A model generated the notes under the pieces. The model saw only the letters and a list, made by a program, of their open reading frames with translations. It had not been told where the DNA came from and searched no databases. The position numbers were made by a program, and so were the translations under genes. A DNA stretch of 64,000 nt. It comes from Nemertoderma westbladi. Taxonomy: Eukaryota > Xenacoelomorpha > Nemertodermatida > Nemertodermatidae. Below, piece by piece: positions 1 through 8,381 of this stretch; positions within the stretch are counted from its first letter, which is position 1, and every line of letters starts with the position of its first letter. Location: assembly GCA_032718475.1 (NCBI GenBank), contig JAUCBJ010007705.1, forward strand, positions 1 through 64,000, read 5' to 3'.

Positions 1-260
1 AATGGCGCCCATATGCTAAGGCTTCACTCGCTTCATGGCTCGCCCCATTTTTTCAATGTTGGAAAGGAATGAAGGGGACGTCGGGTGATGGTGGTAGTGG
101 TAATGATGTTGTGGGTGAGGAAGAACTCACTTCACGGCTCGCCCCCATAAGTCTGTGTTTATTTACCTTTTTTAGTTGTTGCGTCATAACCTTACTTCGG
201 CGCTATCACTCACACTTCGACGCTATCACTCACTTCATGGCTCGCCCCATAGGTAGAATA
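1..260. repeat. Copies of a GGCTCGCCCC-ended short element
   Basis: Three copies of a short end sequence, CTTCATGGCTCGCCCCAT or close variants, occur near 32-50, 130-147 and 235-252. The same motif forms the right end of a possible inverted-repeat element at 61501-61514. These look like degenerate ends of a MITE family. The open frame over 69-275 is composed of this repeat and is not considered a gene. Confidence 0.4.
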
Positions 261-1343
261 ATCAAATCATGTTAAAGACTTTTATAATAACAAACGTCTG
301 CAACCCACTTACTATATTGGGTTTTACCTATTGCGGTTCAAGGTCAAACGCCGACCGGTAGACCGAATTAATTAAATTACTTCCGCCTGCAAACTGGTCT
401 TATACCGCGTATGTCACATATATACACAGCGGTGACATATGTTACATATGCACAATGGTAACCATGGTAACCATAGTAAGTGGGTGGGGCAACAATAGTA
501 ATCATAGTAAGTAGGCGGGGCAAGAGCCGTTCGGCAAATTCTTTAACATGGTAGACTATGGCAGACGCTGTCTCAATCACGTTGTTTAGCCTACTACTCC
601 CTTGGCTCCTCGAAAATCTTCGAGTCAGCCTAGCCTCGCTCTCAGACACCCCTACCCCTATCCTATCTTCCCATTTTATTGGGGTGGCACGAGATTGGGT
701 AATCAACCTCGTGGCCCCCAACATTGCTTAACGGCTTACTTTATGGGTTTGTGTTAGCGGAATTGAATACGCTAACACGGTTGTGAGACCGGAATAGTTT
801 TTGACCATCGTCGTTATTAGATCATTACTATATCATTGTTACTGTTACTGTGCATTGCATGTTATTATATTCAGACTGTGCTATTATCAACTGCTGTGAT
901 TATCAACACTGACAATTTAACTCTCTGTTTTCAATAGCCTTCGGCCTAACGTATCCAGCAATCAGCCAGCAGCTTACGAACGCAATGACGCGTACAATCT
1001 ACACCGGTCGGGAGTTGATACTGCCAACTCCGTCAGTCCCGTCACAGTGTAACTGGTGTAATATCGCTGGAGACACTTTTTTTAAACGCTTGTAGCTAAA
1101 GATTGATAGCAAAAATAAAAATTCTGGCTCACCCAGTAAGTGGTCGGGAGGTGAAACTATCTCTGTTTCAAATTTCATGCAATCTCATTACGATTTGTAG
1201 AAAAATTAGGGGGGGGGGGGGGGGGGGGGTGTCACTGAATTACGACACTATTTTCTGGGACATGGTGTATATAGTGCATAAATATAATTTCTGTGAAAAT
1301 TATAACTAGCTAGTATTAGAAAAAACTCAATGTACATAGCAAT
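261..1343. other. Region downstream of the GPCR gene, no gene seen
   Basis: No convincing coding region was found. A 115-codon open frame on the minus strand at 377-724 has low-complexity composition and no recognised motif, so it is not called. A run of about 20 G occurs near 1210-1229. This stretch probably includes the receptor 3' UTR, but its limits are not visible. Confidence 0.4.
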
Positions 1344-1646
1344 TTAAACAGTCATCAATTCTATTGGATGTACTCTATTGCCTTTAAACACAGCTAAATA
1401 TGCCTCTTTCATTTTGTCATTGAGAATATAGTGTAGTAGGGGGTTCATGGCGGAGTTGAAATAGGCTAACGGGGTTGTCCGAACGTATAGGAGGGGATCC
1501 GGTTGAATAAATATCGCGGCGATCAATAGGCCATCATAGGCGCCCCAACAAACCACAAAACCAATAACTATTGACCCCAAATTACGCAACACCTGGACCT
1601 CCTGCTTGGTGATCTTAACAACGCCAGGAGTTGCTTGGTTAGAAAC
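1344..1646 (-). CDS. GPCR exon 3: TM6, TM7 and C-terminal tail
   Basis: The terminal coding exon encodes residues 221-320 and a stop. TM6 (about 238-265) contains FVVCWGAY: F250, C253 and W254 match the rotamer-switch region, but the kink proline at 6.50 is Ala256. TM7 (about 273-295) contains NSAMNPLLHY: N288-P289 are conserved and position 7.53 is His292 with Tyr only at the next position. Helix 8 follows (KMKEAYLAVF), then a short tail ending MTV. The acceptor is a polypyrimidine tract ending TTGCAG at 1647. A CAG just before the exon would encode Gln in frame, but the acceptor places it in the intron. No polyadenylation signal could be assigned in the following 300 bases. Confidence 0.85.
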   Translation of the reverse strand, partial: VSNQATPGVVKITKQEVQVLRNLGSIVIGFVVCWGAYDGLLIAAIFIQPDPLLYVRTTPLAYFNSAMNPLLHYILNDKMKEAYLAVFKGNRVHPIELMTV

Positions 1647-1652
1647 CTGCAA

Positions 1653-2060
1653 TGAAAGGAGAGTTTATTGTGATAGAAAGAACATAGTGATCAGAACATG
1701 GGGGTATATTAATCCAGTGATATGAGTTTTTTTATCATTTATTTTTCATTAATTTATATTTATTCTTGATCATAGCTTATAGCTTATATATTTTATGGCG
1801 TTATTATTATTATTATTATATGTTTAATTATATTTAAATTGGTTTTTAGTAGGTAAATGTAGTTCTAGAATTAGTTCAAAGCGCTATAGTAATTGTTCTA
1901 GTAGTCGAAGAATTATCTCGTACATAGTCGTTCCGCTATATTCCCCTCCCCATACATAGATTCCAATTAGTTGTATTCTCCCCTATGCTAAAAGGTGACT
2001 GTAGTGTATATTCGTAACTCCGAATATCGAAATTCATTGTCTTATTTAACTATTTAACTA
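1653..2060. other. Unique intron 2 sequence next to exon 3
   Basis: AT-rich, with a short (TTA)n run near 1800-1820. No gene or mobile element was recognised. It ends in a TAC array that abuts the first LINE A fragment. Confidence 0.4.
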
Positions 2061-2067
2061 CTACTAC

Positions 2068-2625
2068 ATAAGGGAAAGGCATGGGCAGCCTTGAATAGGC
2101 TTTCCAGGATTTGGAAGTCACCTAGAATTAATCGGAAACTTAAGGTCCGATTATTTAGAGCAGCAGTAGTTCCAGTACTCCTCTACGGGAGTCCATGCTA
2201 GGCTCTAACTGCTGAGGACACCAAATCTCTGGATGGCACATTCACAAGAATGCTACGCCGGGTACATTGTGTCAAGTACAATGCACACATCTCCAACCAG
2301 ACACTATATAACATTGGAGGTGTCTCATTGGTTCCCCCAAGCTTGACACTAGAACAAAATCGCCTCCGCTTTGCAGGACATTGCTTTCGCCGTGAGGACC
2401 AGCCAGTGCATAATCTTGTACTTTGGCAGCCTCATGGAGTGAATAAGCATGGTGGACAGCCCATGACTTTCTTGAGACGCATCTTAAAGGACACTGGCCT
2501 TAAAGATGCGGATGATCTAGCAAATGTCATGGGTGATAGGGAGTTGTGGCGGCGCAATTTTGTTGACAAGCCGGCACAGCATTCTTAAAAATGCAGCTGC
2601 AATGCAGCATGCCGATCCTAGTAGT
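2068..2625 (+). mobile_element. LINE A fragment A1 (5'-truncated, 3' end)
   Basis: This is the 3' end of a non-LTR retrotransposon of the same family as 8344-13080 and 25951-29670. The reading frame encodes the C-terminal part of the reverse transcriptase polypeptide, including LRFAGHCFRRED and MGDRELWRR. It is interrupted by a TAG inside the CWALTA motif (near 2200), so it is dead. The open frame 2250-2588 is the part after that stop. The 5' junction lies in a TAC array, and the 3' end (CCTAGTAGTA) meets the tail of LINE B1 in opposite orientation, a tail-to-tail arrangement. Confidence 0.85.
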
Positions 2626-4178
2626 ACTACTACTACTAGGTCGAGCGAACTCGGACAGTGGAAATGAGATCCTTCCAGGCTTCCCGATTCTCCATAGTTG
2701 TCGCAATTTCGTTTCTCCTAAGTTCAGTATCCCTTTCAAGTTGATCTATATATGTTATGGCCGGTCGTCCACGACTACGCTTTCCACGAGTTGGTTGCCA
2801 GAAAAGTAGATCTGGTATGACCTCGTCTTTACTTCGCCAGCAGTGCCCACTGAATCTTAATCTGCGTTCACGGAGGGTGGTTGATACAGGTGGTATTGTA
2901 CCATAAAGCTCGGCGTTTGTCATGTGTTGTCTCCAGCTGATGTTTAGCGCTGCCCTTAGTAGTCTTGTGTAGCAACCATCAATTCGTTGTTCAAGTGATT
3001 TAGTCAGTGTCCAGGTCTCACCCCCATATAAAAATACACTTTCCACTGTGGCTCGAAAGAACTTAGTCTTCAGGTGCCTGGAGAGATCTGATTTCCAGAT
3101 GGTATCCATTTTTGATAGAGCTACCCAAGCCTTTGCTTTCCTAACTTCTATGTCCTTTTTGCTACTCTCTATCCATGATCCAAGGTACTGGAAGTCATCG
3201 ACCTTCCTTAGTTGATTATTATCAATGGTTGTCAAGTTTCCATCAACATTAAAGGTCATGAATTCGGTCTTGGTAGCATTTATATACAATCCAACCTCCT
3301 TAGCAGCCCTCTCCACTTTATTTAGTAGAAGCTGTGCATCTGCTAGGGTATTAGAGAGCAGGGCGACGTTATCCGCAAAGTCAGTGTCTGTGACTGTAGT
3401 TGCCGGATATCTACTACTTCTGCGTTCTTGAAGTGTGAATCCCAGGTCTTCACCCTTTGTGGCTGTCCTCATTGCGTAATCCAGCACAATTACAAATAGT
3501 AATGGTGCTAATGTGTCACCTTGCAGTACGCCAGCCAGGATTGAGAAAAACTCAGTTTCACCATCTGGTGAGAGTACCTGCGCTTCTGTGTCACAATATA
3601 ACAATCCAATGCCAGCAAAAATTACTTCTGGTATTCCATAAGCTCTTATGATTTCAAGCATTTTACCTCTATGGATGGAGTCGAATGCCTTCTTGAAGTC
3701 CACAAAAGTCATGACAGCGGGGAGATTATTCCTTCAATCAGTCTCCGTAGTGCAAGTATCTGAGCTATTGTTGATCTACTTGGTCGAAATCAGTTTTGGC
3801 TCTTACGCAGTAGTTTCTCTATGTGAGGCCTAATCCTATATAGAATCATTTTATTGTATATTTTGGCAGCTACCACAAGCAGACAGATCCCACGATAGTT
3901 TGTTGGTATGCCGAGGTCTCCTTTCTTGGGGAGAGGCTTTAGTTGACCTTTAGTCCAAATTGGTGGTGGCTTTTCCCCTTTTAACATCCGGTTGCAAACA
4001 TTCAATAATGGTCTGTTTAGCACTCCGGTTTTCCATACCTCCGCTGGGATTTCATCTAATCCACGCGTCCCTTTGCACAACTTTTCCGACCAGATACCTC
4101 ATTTACAGTTCGCCAGGTAAGTCTTGATTGTTGCTGTATGTGAGCAGTTGTAATTGCTTCAGTTTTATCCTGTATGTA
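2626..4178 (-). mobile_element. LINE B copy B1, 3' part (RT), broken
   Basis: Non-LTR retrotransposon related to but distinct from LINE A. It encodes reverse transcriptase blocks VDFKKAFDSIHRGK and GVLQGDTLAPLLFVIVLDYA, and a C-terminal region with LRFSGHCWRSKDE. The usual FADD catalytic box reads FADN (about 3368-3379), which would remove one metal-binding Asp. There is also an in-frame stop near 3790 where a Gly is expected after QN, a frameshift just before VDFKKAF, and an internal deletion near 4078 that joins SCAKG to GLDEIPA (compare the copy at 63143-63720). Its 3' tail is also a TAG/TAC array. LINE C1 is inserted at its upstream end and the element continues at 7986. Confidence 0.85.
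2636..3712 (-). pseudogene. LINE B1 reverse transcriptase, C-terminal 358 codons
   Basis: This is the longest uninterrupted stretch of B1. It starts at the RT palm motif VDFKKAFD and runs through GVLQGDTLAP, the altered FADN box, an RT thumb region and the family's C-terminal domain. The upstream RT motifs (NYRGICLLVVAAKIYNKMI) sit in a different frame at 3790-4080. Loss of the catalytic Asp plus a stop and a frameshift mean it cannot support transposition. Enzymatically it would have copied element RNA by target-primed reverse transcription. Confidence 0.8.
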
Positions 4179-5514
4179 TACCGATCCAAAATTTTTGTGT
4201 AGTCAGTGTAATAATATTTTCCATATACCATGCGGCACATGTTTCTCTGCTCAAGAAGTTACTACCACACAATGGCCTTTAATATGCTACAATTGTCATT
4301 GTGACACTTTTCCATTCTCTTTTATCGACGTAAATGATTCTGATGTGTTTGAACCAACCCATGGGGATGGGTCTACTCCAACCCCGGAGGATGACCTATC
4401 CACATCGGGTATCTTAAACCAAACATTTAGTAGCTTAGACCCCGATAGTAATTTAATTAATTTAAATATTGACAAAGGTGACGAATCAGTGATGAAAGTG
4501 ACGAAAGGTGATTCAGAAGGTAAATTTAATAGTGAATTCTCTAACCTAAAAAAATCACCATCGCTATCCATTTTTAACTTGAACTGTAGGAGTCTATCAT
4601 CCAATTTATCTGCTATAACTGATTTTTTATTGACTATTAAATCTCAATTTGACATTCTGACATTCACTGAAACCTTTGCAAGTGACGACGACTGTATTGA
4701 GCCTATAAAACTGGACAAATACGGCTATGCTGACCCCTTTCTAGACAACAGGACTACTGGTAAACTCCACAGAGGTGGCGCTGCGATTTATGTAAATAAA
4801 TCACTTGACACGACCGAGCGGGTTGACCTAAAAATGCTGGGCCTTGAAAATTCATGGATCCAAGTCTCCCGCCTAAACTCAAAACCACTTTTAATAGGCT
4901 CTATATACCGCCCCGATCCAGTCCATCTTGATACTTTTCTCCCTAGTCTAGAAACTACATTAAAGAATCTAACTGACCACAAATACGATGTAATAATTAC
5001 AGGTGATTTTAACATAGATCTACTAAAAGCGATGGAACTCAAGCCCAAACAATATATAGATTTAATTAATTCATATGGTTTCGTTCAGCTTATTAATCAA
5101 CCCACACGTGTAACTCCTTATTCTGAAAGTCTTATCGATCATATTATTACTAACATTACTACTTCATTTACCTCGTCAGATGTTTTTCAATTAAAAATAG
5201 GCACTACAGATCACTTTCCGACCTTTTGTATTTTTCAAAAATATTCAGTTCACTTTAATCCCCAAAAAAACCGCACTGTCTTTGACTTTTCAAAATTTAA
5301 CTCTCCCAAATTTTTGAGAGATATGAAATCACCAGCTTCGTGGTCGTACTCATCACCAATTATACCACCGAAAGAAAAATTTGAGTGTTTCTATAGCAAC
5401 CTATCGGATATATGTACTAAACATATTACAAAAAAAACAATCCCCACCCATAAAGTGCCGCGTAAACCTTGGATGACCAATAATTTAATAAATTGCACAA
5501 TTGAAAAAAATTAA
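4174..5514 (+). CDS. LINE C1 finger domain and AP-like endonuclease
   Basis: The frame starts with a Cys/His finger (CSQCNNIFHIPCGTC ... CYNC) of the PHD-like type seen at the start of some LINE ORFs. After an acidic low-complexity linker, an apurinic-type endonuclease follows: NLNCRSL, TETF (catalytic Glu), SIYRPD, GDFNIDL (Asp/Asn), ESLIDHIITN and TTDHFP (catalytic Asp-His pair). This enzyme nicks target DNA for target-primed reverse transcription. The first codons, including the ATG, come from the LINE B flank. The frame ends at a TAA (5512-5514) that occupies the position of a Lys in copy C2, so it is a nonsense mutation rather than the natural end. Confidence 0.8.
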   Translation: MYTDPKFLCSQCNNIFHIPCGTCFSAQEVTTTQWPLICYNCHCDTFPFSFIDVNDSDVFEPTHGDGSTPTPEDDLSTSGILNQTFSSLDPDSNLINLNIDKGDESVMKVTKGDSEGKFNSEFSNLKKSPSLSIFNLNCRSLSSNLSAITDFLLTIKSQFDILTFTETFASDDDCIEPIKLDKYGYADPFLDNRTTGKLHRGGAAIYVNKSLDTTERVDLKMLGLENSWIQVSRLNSKPLLIGSIYRPDPVHLDTFLPSLETTLKNLTDHKYDVIITGDFNIDLLKAMELKPKQYIDLINSYGFVQLINQPTRVTPYSESLIDHIITNITTSFTSSDVFQLKIGTTDHFPTFCIFQKYSVHFNPQKNRTVFDFSKFNSPKFLRDMKSPASWSYSSPIIPPKEKFECFYSNLSDICTKHITKKTIPTHKVPRKPWMTNNLINCTIEKN

Positions 5515-7985
5515 TTGTATAAGGCTTATATTAAGTCACCATCGGAGTCCAACCATAGAAAGTACAAAATTTATAGGAATCAATTGACCTCAACTTTACG
5601 TTCAGCTGAGAAAACTTATTATTCAACGCAATTCAAACAAAACAGTAATAACCCGCGTAAAACTTGGATAATTATAAATAGCGCACTCAATAAATCTACT
5701 AAATTAGCTACACCTAAAAAAATTAATATTCGTTCAGGCAGTGCTACAGAAACAGTTACAGATCCAACGCGTATTGCAACCATCTTGAATAAGCACTTTT
5801 CTTCTATTGGTCCAACGCTGGCCAATGAAATCCCGCGCTCTATACGCTCACCACTTAGGCACATTAAAAATAGCAGATCTAATTCATTTTCCCTCTCCGA
5901 AACTTCCCCGGTAGAAGTCCAGTATTACCTGTTACACTTAAACCCTAACTCTGCTTCTAATGACAGCTTTCCGACTAAACTTTTACGGCTAGCGGCTGAA
6001 CCTCTATCTACTCATCTAAGTTATTTAATAAACCTGTCAATCTCCCATGGCTTCTATCCAACAACTCTCAAGTCCGCTAAAGTTATTGCTTCCTTCAAAG
6101 GGGGCGATCCTACCGACCCCAATAACTTTAGGCCAATATCAATACTACCTGTATTAACTAAGATATACGAACAAATAATTGCCTCTCAACTCCAGTCTTA
6201 TATTACTAAATTTTCTATCCTTACGACATGTCAATATGGTTTTAGACCTAAAACTTCAACTTCCCACGCTTTACTTTCTGTGCTAGAACACATCCGCAAA
6301 GCACTAGATGATAAACATTCTACATGTGCAATATTTATAGACCTTAGGAAGGCCTTTGATACTCTCAACCACAAAATCCTATTTGACAAACTCGATGCAT
6401 ACGGTATCAGAGGCCTTCCTAATCAACTAATAGAAAGTTTTTTGTCTAACCGAACACAATCAGTTGTTATTGACGACTGCTCATCCCCCCTTGAACCTAT
6501 AACTTGTGGTGTTCCTCAAGGATCTACCCTGTCACCACTTCTATTCCTACTCTACATTAATGACCTTCCTAACGCCACTAACCTAATATCTACTCTATTT
6601 GCGGATGACACTACTCTATATAAATCCAGTAAGGACTTACACCATCTAATCTCAAGCACTAACTCTGAACTAGACAAAATATCTGATTGGCTAATCGACA
6701 ACCGACTATCTCTCAACTTGAAAAAGACTGAATACACCTTTTTTTCTAACACAATCGATAAAGCGTCTACACAGTTACCCATACTGCATATAAAATCTAG
6801 CACCATTACATATACAAATTTTACAAAATTTCTGGGTATCTGGGTGGACAAAAACTTATCTTGGAAAGCTCATGTCAATTACGTAACTAAAAAGATATCA
6901 AGGAATTGCGGTATCTTCTACAAACTACGACATATATTTCCCCTACATATACTACGTCAACTCTATTTTAGCTTAATACACCCCTACCTAAACTATGGAC
7001 TTCTACTCTGGGGAAGCGCCCATGCTTCCACTCTAAAACCCTTGAGAATAAAAATAAACAAACTACTCAGATGCATAACATTTAGTCACTGGCAAGAATC
7101 TTCAGTACCTTTATACAAATCATTAAATATTCTTCCTTTACATCTTCTTTTCAAACATCAGGTTGCCGTCTTCATGTATGATATCCACAATCACAATATT
7201 AGCCCGGCATCTGATCTCTTTCAATTGTTTAAGAAAACCGCAACCATTCACTCTCATAATACCCGGTCAGTTACACAAAATAAATTTTATCTGCCTCTAT
7301 GTAGACTCACAGTAGCACAACGATCCATGAGTTTTCTAGGCCCCACAATCTGGAACGATATCCCCTACCATATACGACAATATCTAACAAAGCAATGCTT
7401 CTCGAAGCATTACAAAAGATTTTTAATAGCCAACATGATTTGATAAATTAATCACGACAGACTAGACATTGACTAGACTACAAATATTAATAAATAAATT
7501 AATACTTTCATCTCCCCATAGGATTGCGCCACAGATTAGAGCAACTCGAGTCAAACATAAACTAAAATTCGTAAGTTGGAACTTACGAACATTTAAACAT
7601 GTGCAAGTACCACGCCCACGACACCCCCCACGCCCGCCCACCCCTCCCATCCCCTTTCCACCGCCCCCACCCCCCCTCCGAAATCTTGTATCTAAGAAAT
7701 ACAATAGCATACCATACCTACATCATTCATATTTCACTGGTTGGCTGCGTTCACTAGCAACATGCTATTTGCATCCAACCAGGCTATCATCTTTATCATA
7801 CTATACATTAACCCAATTCATCACCATCAAAACTTTGTTAGATTTATGTAAAATAGTGCGGTGATGGGGTCTATATAATAAACAGATATGTTGTATTTTT
7901 TACGATGATAGTGAAATAAATTGAAATTGAAATTGAAATTGAAATAAATTGAAATTGAAATTGAAATTGAAATTGAAATTGAAAT
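4179..7985 (+). mobile_element. LINE C copy C1, nearly complete, inserted in LINE B1
   Basis: APE-type LINE of about 3.8 kb. Order: partial PHD-like Cys/His finger, AP endonuclease, reverse transcriptase, a 3' UTR with a pyrimidine-rich tract (7610-7680) and a hairpin (7737-7782), then an (AAATTG)n tail (7917-7989). It sits inside LINE B1: B1 sequence ends with ATGTA before 4179 and resumes with ATGTA after the tail, giving a 5-bp target site duplication. The 5' end is probably truncated, because the finger domain starts at the junction. One in-frame TAA divides EN from RT. The clade is CR1/Jockey-like by general domain plan only. Confidence 0.85.
5515..7443 (+). CDS. LINE C1 reverse transcriptase part
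   Basis: About 642 codons continue in the same frame after the TAA. RT blocks are visible in order: NNFRPISILPVLTKIYEQI, FIDLRKAFDTLNHKIL, CGVPQGSTLSPLLFLLYINDL, and LFADDTTL with both catalytic Asp (about 6598-6609). The thumb and connection region follows, ending in a conserved C-terminal segment (IHSHNTRSVTQNKFYLP). No RNase H is seen. The RT is intact and close to that of C2, so the copy appears young. It has no ATG of its own near the beginning and would need readthrough or internal initiation to be expressed. Confidence 0.8.
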   Translation: MYKAYIKSPSESNHRKYKIYRNQLTSTLRSAEKTYYSTQFKQNSNNPRKTWIIINSALNKSTKLATPKKINIRSGSATETVTDPTRIATILNKHFSSIGPTLANEIPRSIRSPLRHIKNSRSNSFSLSETSPVEVQYYLLHLNPNSASNDSFPTKLLRLAAEPLSTHLSYLINLSISHGFYPTTLKSAKVIASFKGGDPTDPNNFRPISILPVLTKIYEQIIASQLQSYITKFSILTTCQYGFRPKTSTSHALLSVLEHIRKALDDKHSTCAIFIDLRKAFDTLNHKILFDKLDAYGIRGLPNQLIESFLSNRTQSVVIDDCSSPLEPITCGVPQGSTLSPLLFLLYINDLPNATNLISTLFADDTTLYKSSKDLHHLISSTNSELDKISDWLIDNRLSLNLKKTEYTFFSNTIDKASTQLPILHIKSSTITYTNFTKFLGIWVDKNLSWKAHVNYVTKKISRNCGIFYKLRHIFPLHILRQLYFSLIHPYLNYGLLLWGSAHASTLKPLRIKINKLLRCITFSHWQESSVPLYKSLNILPLHLLFKHQVAVFMYDIHNHNISPASDLFQLFKKTATIHSHNTRSVTQNKFYLPLCRLTVAQRSMSFLGPTIWNDIPYHIRQYLTKQCFSKHYKRFLIANMI

Positions 7986-7989
7986 TGAA
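7600..7989 (+). promoter_or_regulatory. LINE C1 3' UTR: C-rich tract, hairpin, (AAATTG)n tail
   Basis: A pyrimidine-rich stretch (7610-7680) precedes a hairpin at 7737-7782. The outer stem CTGGTTGG pairs with CCAACCAG, and an inner TAGC pairs with GCTA around an AACAT loop. The same inner stem with different but still complementary outer stems occurs in two other copies (14406-14449 and 22135-22178). The element ends in an (AAATTG)n array. In LINEs such 3' structures can be the RT recognition site; that role is inferred here. Confidence 0.7.
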
Positions 7990-8305
7990 TGTACTTTTCC
8001 TGGCTGATGTTGTAGGCCAATTTAAGATCGTCCTTAGCTTTCTCAACCTTGTTAATGTTTTCGGTTGTTGGTTGTTCTGTTTTAACTTTGTAGGCTATCT
8101 TAAGATCTTCTCTCTTACAAGTAACCTCAGAGTTTTGCCATGGCACATACTGTTTTCGTTTAGGTTTCTGGGGGATATGCCTCTTAGCTGATTCCTTGTG
8201 GGCTGTTATTATATTCTGGTATATTGAATCGGTGGATTGGTCTTCATCCATTGACTGAAGTGCTTCAAAGCGGTTTTGAACATAACATTTTAACATAAAG
8301 TTTTA
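7986..8305 (-). mobile_element. LINE B copy B1, upstream part beyond LINE C1
   Basis: This continues LINE B1 on the other side of the LINE C1 insertion. The frame encodes the linker between endonuclease and RT, with KRKQYVPWQNSEVT and KVKTEQPTTENINKVEKAK, ending at AYNISQEKY where LINE C1 begins. Copy B2 at 63143-63720 carries the same segment uninterrupted. The endonuclease part of B1 is missing; the fragment ends near 8305. Confidence 0.8.
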
Positions 8306-8381
8306 GATCCATTCGCTTTTCTACTACTACTAAGGGAAAGGCATACTACTAGGATCGGCATGCTGCATTGCAGCTGCATTT

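Noticed and set aside
377-724. 115-codon ORF on the minus strand
   Set aside because: No motif or homology recognised, biased composition, and no second line of evidence.
7469-7864. 131-codon Pro-rich ORF
   Set aside because: Falls in the LINE C1 3' UTR and derives from its C-rich tract.
7917-7989. Possible CRISPR-like or satellite array of TTGAAA repeats
   Set aside because: It is the simple-sequence tail of LINE C1; no spacers.
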